Shown: piece after piece, positions 6,202-12,094 of the stretch
Layout: each line of letters begins with the position of its first letter
Position numbering within the stretch: position 1 is the stretch's first letter
Source: Bifidobacterium breve
GTDB taxonomy: Bacteria > Actinomycetota > Actinomycetes > S36-B12
Assembly: GCA_943328365.2 (NCBI GenBank)
Contig: CALPZT020000016.1
Span: 1-12,094, forward strand
Direction: 5' to 3'
Length of the DNA: 12,094 nt
Made by a program: the position numbers and the translations under genes
Notes under the pieces: model-generated
The model's database searches: none
Seen by the model: the letters and a program-made list of their open reading frames with translations, nothing else
Told to the model about the DNA's origin: nothing

Positions 6202-8784
6202 TCAGCCCCCCGCCCCGGCGAGGACGCGTTCGGCCCAGGCAGCGAGAAGTGACCGGTCGATCTTGGAGTTGTGACGGATATCGACCGGCATGTCGCGTCT
6301 CACGAGGACTGCGGCGAGATCAACACCGGTGGTCTGCCGTAGCTGCTCGGTGCGATCGGCATCAAGGAGATGCGATCGGGTACGCCGCCGAGTCGTGGGG
6401 GTGATCACGACGACGAGGACAGGAGTGGTGATACCGGGAGGACCGACTCCCACGAGCGCGGCCTGCTCGACGAAGGGCAGCGTGATCGCCCGCTGCTCTG
6501 GCCCCACCGGCGTGAGCACGCCAGTTGGCGTGACGATGACATGCGCGAGACGACCCTCGATCCACAGGCTGCCGTCCGGGTCAAGGTGCCCGACATCTCC
6601 GGTGCGATGCCAGCCCGGGTTGGTCGAAGCCAAGCGGTTCGTGGCCCAGAGCCGGTCGTAGTGGTCACGGATATGGGCTGCCCGTACCGCGATCTCGCCG
6701 GTGACGCCATGGGTCGCCTCGAGAACGCGGGATGGACGACCACTCGCATCGAGCACCGCGACCTCAACGTCGACCCCGGCTACCGGGTATCCAACGGGCA
6801 CCCCGTGGGTCTTGGCCGGGGCGGGCATGCCGGACAGTTCGATATCGGCGACCGGCAGCGCCTCCGTCATGCCGTACGGGGTGCGGATCTGTGCATTCGG
6901 CATGAGGCTCGATGCAGCGACGAGGCTGGCCCGGGGCACCGGTGCGCCCGCGAACAGGGCGAGGCGCACGCTCGCGAACGCACGCCTCTGCGGCTCGGAC
7001 AGGCGATCTTGGGTCGTGATGACATTCGCGAGAGCCGCAGGAGAGGCCCACAGGACAGTGCCGTTCACTGACGAAACAGCGTCGCTCAGTGCCCGCGCAG
7101 TCAGCGTTCGCGGCTTTGTTACGTCCATCGCGGGGATGACCGACGTGATGCCCAGCGCTGGGCCGAGCACGGCCCAGGGTGCGAAGGCGGCGACAAGGGA
7201 ATCCGACTCCGTCAACCGGTAGTGCGCACGAAGGAGTCCGACCGTTGCGGCTACCTGCCGATGGCGGTACACAACGCCCTTCGCAGGGCCGGTGGCCCCC
7301 GACGTGAAGACGACGACGGCCTCTGTCTCAGCATCCGGTCGTTCGAGCGCAACGGCCCGTGCAGCGCCCTCTTCGCAGATGCGAGCGAGGGCCCGGCTGC
7401 TGATGCGCTGCCCGGGGATGGCGAGGGTTCGAGCGAGGACGAGTCCGGCGGGCACGCCGATGACGTGCATTGGGCGTGCACCTCTGATGGCCCGACGGAT
7501 ACCCCCGATGCCCAGGCCGGTATCGGCGATGACGACGCTCGCGCCGATCGACCAGCAAGCGTAGACAACCGCGATGAGGTCGGCTCCAGGCGGAATGAGC
7601 ACCGACACGCGGTCGCCTGTCTCGATGCCCCGCGCCCGCAACCCAGCAGCGAGTCGCTCGACCCGATCGCCGAGTGCCTGCCAGGTGACCCGGCTGCCAG
7701 CCCCACGAGCCGACATCTCGGCCAAGGCGGTCTCACCAGGTCGCACATCGCGGGCAACGAGCAAGGCGTCGAGCAGTGATGACGGCGCCCGCGCTGCGGA
7801 TTGCGGATCGGGCTGGCTCTCATCCGGTTGAGGGGTGGCCTCGACTCGACCAGCGAGCCATGACAGCAGGTCTGCGACGAGTCTTGGCGCGTCCTCGATG
7901 ACCAGGTGCGCTGATCGCTCGTACCGGTGAACGTCTGCGTGCGGGAGACGCTCCATGAAATCCGCGAGATAGCGATCGGAGAACACCGGATCATTGGGCC
8001 CCCACAGGAGCAGCGCCGGCGTGTCGTCAAGGCCTTTGATGCCGTCTGCGATCGACTCGAGGGCAGCACTGCTCGGGTGCCCCTGCTCAAGTGGGATGTC
8101 GGCCACGAAGTCGCCGATCGCCCTGCGGCGCGCGGCCGATCGATACGGCGCCGCGAATGCCTCCGCGACTGCGCTCGGCATCTTTCGCGCACTGAGGGAC
8201 GATCGGCTCATCCGCGTAGTACCGCGAACGAAGATGTCGGTCCAACTGGTGTTCAACCGCAGCAGCGGACGACAGCGCGCGACACGAATGATCGACGGCG
8301 CCGGCGATCCAGCAGGCTGGTGGACCGCAGTATTGAGGAGCACCACTCCGCGCAGGGCATCGCGATGGCGCAGGGCCCACCCGAGCGAGATCGGGCCTCC
8401 CCAGTCATGCGCAACAGTGACCACCGGCCCCGTGATGCCAAGCTCCGCAGTCAGCGCGCACAGGTCGTCAACGCGATCGGCTAGGCGCCTTGGCACGCCA
8501 GTGCGCTCGGAGAAGCCCATATCGAGTTGGTCGACTGCGATCACTCGCATCGACCGAGGCGCGCCAGCGAGAAGCGAACGCCAGAGGTACGACCAGGTCG
8601 GGTTCCCGTGCACGCAGATCACGGTTATCGATGGTGCTGGGTCGCCAAGGCCCGAATCTGCGTGAGTGTCGAGCAGATGCCACGTACGGAGGCTCCCGGT
8701 GAAGTCGGGGGCTTGGACGAGCCTGGACCAGCGCGGATCGAGGCCGGGCAGACCCGGAGGCGGGACGCGTGCCGGGTCGATCAC
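6202..8784 (-). CDS. oleBC: OleBC fusion: beta-lactone decarboxylase plus beta-lactone synthetase
   Basis: The 860-residue protein joins two enzymes of olefin biosynthesis. Residues about 1-312 are OleB, a haloalkane-dehalogenase-like alpha/beta hydrolase: HGNPTWSYLWR (59-69), nucleophile Asp127 in AHDWGGP, Asp265 in WGPNDP, and His293. A Pro/Gln/Asp-rich linker (about 313-335) leads to OleC, an adenylate-forming enzyme: TSGATGPAKG (494-503), YGMTEA (637-642), TGD (728-730) and the late lysine Lys841 in NSKIDR. OleC turns the beta-hydroxy acid into a beta-lactone with ATP, and OleB removes CO2 to leave a cis-alkene. I chose the GTG at 8784 because it forms a GTGA overlap with the oleA stop and begins at the first hydrolase-like residues. 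The frame stays open for 90 more codons, but these lie inside oleA. Fused OleBC is known from Micrococcus luteus. Confidence 0.93.
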   Translation of the reverse strand: MIDPARVPPPGLPGLDPRWSRLVQAPDFTGSLRTWHLLDTHADSGLGDPAPSITVICVHGNPTWSYLWRSLLAGAPRSMRVIAVDQLDMGFSERTGVPRRLADRVDDLCALTAELGITGPVVTVAHDWGGPISLGWALRHRDALRGVVLLNTAVHQPAGSPAPSIIRVARCRPLLRLNTSWTDIFVRGTTRMSRSSLSARKMPSAVAEAFAAPYRSAARRRAIGDFVADIPLEQGHPSSAALESIADGIKGLDDTPALLLWGPNDPVFSDRYLADFMERLPHADVHRYERSAHLVIEDAPRLVADLLSWLAGRVEATPQPDESQPDPQSAARAPSSLLDALLVARDVRPGETALAEMSARGAGSRVTWQALGDRVERLAAGLRARGIETGDRVSVLIPPGADLIAVVYACWSIGASVVIADTGLGIGGIRRAIRGARPMHVIGVPAGLVLARTLAIPGQRISSRALARICEEGAARAVALERPDAETEAVVVFTSGATGPAKGVVYRHRQVAATVGLLRAHYRLTESDSLVAAFAPWAVLGPALGITSVIPAMDVTKPRTLTARALSDAVSSVNGTVLWASPAALANVITTQDRLSEPQRRAFASVRLALFAGAPVPRASLVAASSLMPNAQIRTPYGMTEALPVADIELSGMPAPAKTHGVPVGYPVAGVDVEVAVLDASGRPSRVLEATHGVTGEIAVRAAHIRDHYDRLWATNRLASTNPGWHRTGDVGHLDPDGSLWIEGRLAHVIVTPTGVLTPVGPEQRAITLPFVEQAALVGVGPPGITTPVLVVVITPTTRRRTRSHLLDADRTEQLRQTTGVDLAAVLVRRDMPVDIRHNSKIDRSLLAAWAERVLAGAGG

Positions 8785-9803
8785 CAGGCGATCTCGATGA
8801 CCGCCGCGTTCAGTCCGGATCCGATCCCCATGCAGGCGACCCGCTGGCCAGCCACGAGATCCTGAGCAGCATGCGCGAGGGTGAATGGGACGGATGCTGG
8901 CCCGATATTGCCCCGTGTCGGAAAGGTCACGGGAACCCGGGCCATGTCGATGCCCATGACCTCGACGATCGCGGCCGTGTGAATCTTCGAGACCTGATGG
9001 AGGATGTAGGCGTCGAGGTCGGTCCAGTCGAAGTATGGCTGCGCTGCGCTCCATGTGTCGCGCGCGAGCTCGACCCCTGCCTCAAGCAGTCCACGGGAGT
9101 CGGTGGTCATGCTGTTGAGATCGCCGATGCACAGCCTGTGGTGCTGGGTTGCGGCACGAGCGACGCCGCCGATGAACCGGTGGCCTTCCGGGTGGGTTGA
9201 GGCCCGGCCGAGCACCATTGCGGCGCCTCCCGACCCCAGTGTGAGGGTGGCGAAGCTCGCGACGACGTCCTGCCTCGTCGATTCAGGCTGCCGCAGCCGC
9301 TCAATCGTCTGCTCCTGCGGCTGCCGGCTCCCCTCGCCATCGACCACGAGCGCGTACTCGATCTGGCCCGCATCAATGAGGGTGGCCGCCAGCTGCATTC
9401 CATTGACGAACCCCAGGCAGGCATTGCCAAGGTCGAAGTTCAGGCACGCCGTGCCGAGGCCGAGCTGCTGGTGGACGTCAACAGCGGCTGAGGGCTCGAG
9501 ATGATCGCGGCAGACCGAGGTATCGATGAGCAGGCCGATCGCACCGGGATCGACGCCGGCATCGGCGAGTGCCTTGGCCCCGGCCATCGAGGCGGCATCG
9601 GCGAAGGAGACATCGGGTGTCCACCAACGGCGCTCGCTGATGCCAGCGAGACCCTCGAGCATGCCAGGGTGCAGTCCAACGCGCGCATAGGTGTCGAGGA
9701 GTTGCTCGTCGATCTGCGTCGACGTCACGACAATCGGCGCATCCACGACCGACACGGACAGGACGGCTGTATCGGTATAGCGATACGTGGCATTACCGCT
9801 CAT
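8781..9803 (-). CDS. oleA: OleA, acyl-CoA head-to-head condensing enzyme (thiolase superfamily)
   Basis: The 340-residue protein is a KAS III-like thiolase-fold enzyme of the OleA group. It carries RDHLEP with Glu103, the active-site Cys129 in NACLGF, His269 in LHQVSK and Asn299 in GNIGPAS. These correspond to the Glu, Cys, His and Asn known from Xanthomonas OleA. OleA performs a non-decarboxylative Claisen condensation of two fatty acyl-CoAs to a 2-alkyl-3-oxoalkanoic acid, the first step of olefin synthesis. Two ATG codons are in tandem (9806 and 9803). The AAAGGG at 9815-9810 is 6 bases from the second and only 3 from the first, so the second is preferred. The stop overlaps the oleBC GTG by 4 bases. 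A single OleA and the presence of OleB argue for olefin rather than a nocardiolactone-type product. Confidence 0.93.
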   Translation of the reverse strand: MSGNATYRYTDTAVLSVSVVDAPIVVTSTQIDEQLLDTYARVGLHPGMLEGLAGISERRWWTPDVSFADAASMAGAKALADAGVDPGAIGLLIDTSVCRDHLEPSAAVDVHQQLGLGTACLNFDLGNACLGFVNGMQLAATLIDAGQIEYALVVDGEGSRQPQEQTIERLRQPESTRQDVVASFATLTLGSGGAAMVLGRASTHPEGHRFIGGVARAATQHHRLCIGDLNSMTTDSRGLLEAGVELARDTWSAAQPYFDWTDLDAYILHQVSKIHTAAIVEVMGIDMARVPVTFPTRGNIGPASVPFTLAHAAQDLVAGQRVACMGIGSGLNAAVIEIAW

Positions 9804-9805
9804 CA

Positions 9806-9901
9806 TCAGCCCTTTGCATGCGGTGCCTTTCGCCGTGCTTCTCGTTGGCCGGGTCGCCGGTCCATCTGCCTAGCCTGCCATGCTTGCCTTGGATCGACCA
9901 T
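9806..9901 (-). CDS. Possible small basic ORF between the ABC transporter and oleA
   Basis: An ATG at 9901 opens a 31-codon frame whose TGA (9808-9806) shares its A with the first of the two oleA ATGs (TGATGATG). The peptide begins MVDPRQAW and is strongly basic: nine Arg/Lys, including DRRPGQREARRK, against two Asp and one Glu. It starts 24 bases after the ABC transporter stop and fills the 119-base gap before oleA. No Shine-Dalgarno or -10 box precedes it. It resembles no family I know. It could be a leader peptide coupled to oleA, or chance in GC-rich DNA. The oleA promoter, if separate, should also lie in this gap, but I cannot point to it. Confidence 0.2.
   Translation of the reverse strand: MVDPRQAWQARQMDRRPGQREARRKAPHAKG
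9810..9815 (-). promoter_or_regulatory. Shine-Dalgarno of oleA, deciding between two ATGs
   Basis: Read on the minus strand this is AAAGGG, 3 bases before the ATG at 9806 and 6 bases before the ATG at 9803. The second spacing is the usable one, so translation most likely starts at 9803. In contrast to the three genes with leaderless signals, oleA has a proper leader. Confidence 0.55.
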
Positions 9902-9925
9902 TTGGGTGCAGGGCAATCGAGCGTG

Positions 9926-11797
9926 CTAGTGACTCTCATCCGTGTCGAATTGGGTCCGGTACAGGTCGGCGTACGCGCCACCGGCGGCGAGGAGATCCTC
10001 GTGGGTCCCTCTCTCGACAATGCGACCGTCGACGAGCACGATGATCTGCTGCGCTCGCCGCACGGTCGACAGGCGGTGGGCGATGACGATGGCGGTCCGA
10101 CCCTGAAGGGCTTGGTCGAGCGCCCGCTGGACCGCTGCTTCGCTTTCACTGTCGAGATGGGCGGTCGCCTCGTCGAGAATGAGCACGCGAGGGGCCTTGA
10201 GCAGGAGTCTGGCGAGTGCAATGCGCTGCTTCTCCCCGCCTGAGAGCCGGTAACCGCGGTCGCCGACAACTGTCCCGAGGCCATCTGGCAGCGCTGCGAT
10301 GAGATCACCGATCTGCGCCGCGGCGCAGGCCTCAAGCAGCTGCTCGTCGGTTGCACCGGGGCTTGCGTAGGCGAGGTTCGCCCGGATCGTGTCATGGAAG
10401 AGATGGGCATCCTGCGTGACAACACCGACGGAGCCGCGCAGGGATCCGAGCGTGAGCTCGCGCACATCGTCACCGCCCACTCGCACGGCTCCTTCGGTGA
10501 CGTCGTAGAGGCGGGTCACGAGTGCGCTGATCGTCGTCTTGCCGGCGCCGGATGGGCCGACAATCGCGGTCATCGTGCCAGCCTCCACCGTGAAATCGAC
10601 CCCGTCGAGCACGTCAGCGCCCGCTTGCGTCGACTCCTCTCGGGCGATCGACTCCAGGGATGCGAGCGACACCTGCTCGGCAGTCGGGTACCGGAAGCCG
10701 ACCTTCTCGAATCGCACCTCGAGCGGCCCGTCCTTGAGCTCGCGGGCATCGGGGGCATCGCGCACCATCGGCGGCAGGTCGAGGACCTCGAATACCCGTT
10801 CGAAGGAGACAAGAGCCGTCATGACGTCGACGCGAACATTCGACAGGGCGGTGAGCGGTCCGTAGAGCTGTGCGAGCAAGCCGACGAGCGCGAGGAGCGT
10901 GCCGAGGGTGAGGACCCCGGTGATGACAAGATTGCCGCCAAGCCCGTAGGTGATTGCCGTGGCGAGCGAGGCGACGAGTGTGAGGGCCGTGAAGAACCAT
11001 CGGTTCGCCATCGCCATGCTCACGCCGACATCGCGCACCTGAGCGGCTCGGTCGGAGAATGCAGACGCCTCATCGCCCGGACGGCCGAACAACTTGACGA
11101 GCAGCGCACCGGAGACGTTGAATCGCTCGCTCATCTGCGCGCTCATATCGGAGTTCAGCGACATCTGCCGTCTGGTGAGCGACTGCAGCTTGCGCCCCAT
11201 CCAGCGCGCGGGCAGCAAGAACAAGGGCACGAGCACCAAGGAGACGACAGTTACCTGCCACGACAGGATGAACATGGTCGTGAGGACGATGCTCAGTGAG
11301 ATGAGGTTGCCGATGACCCCGCCGAGCGTTGAAGTAAACGCCTGCTGGGCGCCCATGACGTCGGAGTTGAGCCGCGAGATGAGCGCACCGGTCTGCGCCC
11401 GCGTGAAGAACGCGATGGACTGCTCCTGCACATGCGAGTAGACCTCGGTCCGCAGATCGTAGATGAGACCCTCGCCGATGCGGGAGGAGAAGTAGCGTCC
11501 GATGAGCCCCACGCCGGAATCGATGATGGCGAGCACAGCGATGATGATCGCCGTCACCGTGACGACATGGGCGTCCTGGACAGTGATCCCCTGGTCGATG
11601 ATTCGCCGAAAGAGCAGCGGCTGCGCAACGCTGAGAAGCGAGGCAAAGACAAGGGTGATGAGAAACATCCACACATATGCCCGGTATGGCCGCGCGTATC
11701 CGAGAATGCGCCGGACGAGTTCCCAGCCGACCTTCGTGCCCTTCACCGAGCGATCGCGGGTCATGGATCGGTAGGCCATCCACACGTCCATGCTCAT
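9926..11797 (-). CDS. Single-chain ABC exporter (permease plus ATPase)
   Basis: The 623-residue half-transporter has an N-terminal membrane domain (about six helices between residues 40 and 315, with the coupling segment FFTRAQTGALISRLNSD at 130-146) and a C-terminal ATPase. The ATPase is complete: Walker A GPSGAGKTT (414-422), Q-loop Gln462, signature LSGGEKQR (518-525), Walker B VLILDEA (538-544) and H-loop His574. It probably works as a homodimer exporting a lipid or drug-like substrate, as in the MsbA/MDR-type group; the substrate cannot be read from the sequence. A Ser/Glu-rich insert (about 376-395) separates the first ATPase strand from the rest. The ATG at 11797 overlaps the stop of the upstream gene (ATGA), with GGTGG 6 bases before it. 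It ends 119 bases before oleA on the same strand. Confidence 0.9.
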   Translation of the reverse strand: MSMDVWMAYRSMTRDRSVKGTKVGWELVRRILGYARPYRAYVWMFLITLVFASLLSVAQPLLFRRIIDQGITVQDAHVVTVTAIIIAVLAIIDSGVGLIGRYFSSRIGEGLIYDLRTEVYSHVQEQSIAFFTRAQTGALISRLNSDVMGAQQAFTSTLGGVIGNLISLSIVLTTMFILSWQVTVVSLVLVPLFLLPARWMGRKLQSLTRRQMSLNSDMSAQMSERFNVSGALLVKLFGRPGDEASAFSDRAAQVRDVGVSMAMANRWFFTALTLVASLATAITYGLGGNLVITGVLTLGTLLALVGLLAQLYGPLTALSNVRVDVMTALVSFERVFEVLDLPPMVRDAPDARELKDGPLEVRFEKVGFRYPTAEQVSLASLESIAREESTQAGADVLDGVDFTVEAGTMTAIVGPSGAGKTTISALVTRLYDVTEGAVRVGGDDVRELTLGSLRGSVGVVTQDAHLFHDTIRANLAYASPGATDEQLLEACAAAQIGDLIAALPDGLGTVVGDRGYRLSGGEKQRIALARLLLKAPRVLILDEATAHLDSESEAAVQRALDQALQGRTAIVIAHRLSTVRRAQQIIVLVDGRIVERGTHEDLLAAGGAYADLYRTQFDTDESH

Positions 11798-12094
11798 GAT
11801 CGACCACCGATCGATCCGAGATCGCGAAGCCGCCCGATTTGCGCCATTCGCTCCGCCGCTTCCTGTGCGACTCGCTCCCGTTGCTCGGCGCCATGGAGGA
11901 GCGGCTTGAGCGCGCGCAGCGCTGCATCCGGGGCTCCGAGGAGCGCCTCCGCCAGTGCGAGCTGCGATGCGATGAGATCCACACTCGGGTGCTCGCTGCG
12001 CGCGAGCCCGATCGCGACAGCCTCTGAAGCCCCGACGAAACGGCCGGTTCCGCAGATTTCCAACGCTCGTGAATAGCCCACCCGCTGTACGAGC
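11794..12094 (-). CDS. Enoyl-CoA hydratase/isomerase family protein, C-terminal part only
   Basis: The frame is open to the window edge, so the 5' part is missing and about 99 C-terminal residues are seen. The segment VGYSRALEICGTGRFVGASEAVAIGLA matches the crotonase-family pattern (ALELLLTGR, xxAxEAxxIGL). It is followed by a helical stretch and GAPDAALRALKPLL, like the C-terminal helix region of enoyl-CoA hydratases. The catalytic glutamates lie in the missing part, so activity cannot be judged. A GTG at 12081 is not accepted as the start, because it would cut the crotonase domain. The stop overlaps the ABC transporter start by 4 bases, indicating an operon. Crotonase assignment is a family-level inference from a partial sequence. 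Confidence 0.7.
   Translation of the reverse strand, partial: LVQRVGYSRALEICGTGRFVGASEAVAIGLARSEHPSVDLIASQLALAEALLGAPDAALRALKPLLHGAEQRERVAQEAAERMAQIGRLRDLGSIGGRS

Noticed and set aside
5185..6252. Plus-strand ORF of 355 codons over oleD
   Set aside because: It is rich in Arg/His/Cys with no domain and lies opposite oleD, whose motifs are clear.
8784..9054. N-terminal extension of OleBC by 90 residues
   Set aside because: It overlaps oleA in another frame and shows no hydrolase similarity. The GTG at 8784 fits coupling.
5194..9803. Nocardiolactone-type beta-lactone cluster
   Set aside because: That cluster type has two OleA-like subunits and no OleB. Here there is one OleA and an intact OleB domain, so the lactone should be decarboxylated.
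9847..9863. GC hairpin GGCCGG-GTCG-CCGGTCC as a terminator after the ABC transporter
   Set aside because: In minus-strand RNA the stem keeps only four paired bases before a mismatch, and there is no U-tract.
11070..11984. Minus-strand ORF of 304 codons across the ABC transporter start
   Set aside because: It is a frame shadow of the transporter's membrane domain and the crotonase end, with His/Arg-rich junk composition.

Overview
This is a high-GC window with dense, overlapping genes. Three start codons sit 6-7 bases downstream of TANNNT -10 boxes, so the transcripts look leaderless. Together with a DUF3099 protein, an actinobacterial-type dodecin and a fused OleBC protein, this points to an actinobacterium of the order Micrococcales; Microbacteriaceae or a close family is my guess. 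Nothing here fixes a genus.

Left part (1-5152): tldD and tldE, overlapping by 4 bases, encode the two subunits of a TldD/TldE-type zinc protease. A small dodecin (flavin storage) gene faces tldE tail to tail. The 61-base gap between them holds a tandem 8-base repeat, and a hairpin lies just inside the dodecin gene. A 57-base divergent promoter region separates dodecin from a gene for a DUF3099 membrane protein. That is followed by a SURF1-family gene (cytochrome oxidase assembly) and, overlapping it by 4 bases, an SDR gene whose product lacks the usual Tyr/Lys catalytic pair.

Middle part (5194-9803, minus strand, transcribed oleA-oleBC-oleD): a complete long-chain olefin (head-to-head hydrocarbon) pathway. 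OleA joins two fatty acyl chains. OleD reduces the resulting keto acid. The C-terminal OleC domain closes a beta-lactone using ATP, and the N-terminal OleB domain removes CO2 to give an internal cis-alkene. Catalytic residues expected from the four families are all visible. oleA and oleBC share a GTGA overlap, and oleBC and oleD are 6 bases apart, so they look like one operon. This is the main metabolic system of the window. It is a known pathway, not a new one.

Right part (9926-12094, minus strand): a single-chain ABC exporter gene, overlapping by 4 bases the 3' end of a probable enoyl-CoA hydratase/isomerase gene that runs off the window. These lie upstream of oleA on the same strand. The 119-base gap before oleA contains a possible 31-codon basic ORF that ends on the oleA start.

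No tRNA, rRNA, CRISPR array, insertion sequence or phage gene was seen. No gene-free stretch exceeds about 120 bases. I found no clearly undescribed system. The best leads are the repeat/hairpin structure after tldE, the SDR without a canonical active site, the small ORF before oleA, and the possibility that the ole genes were inserted into a housekeeping block.
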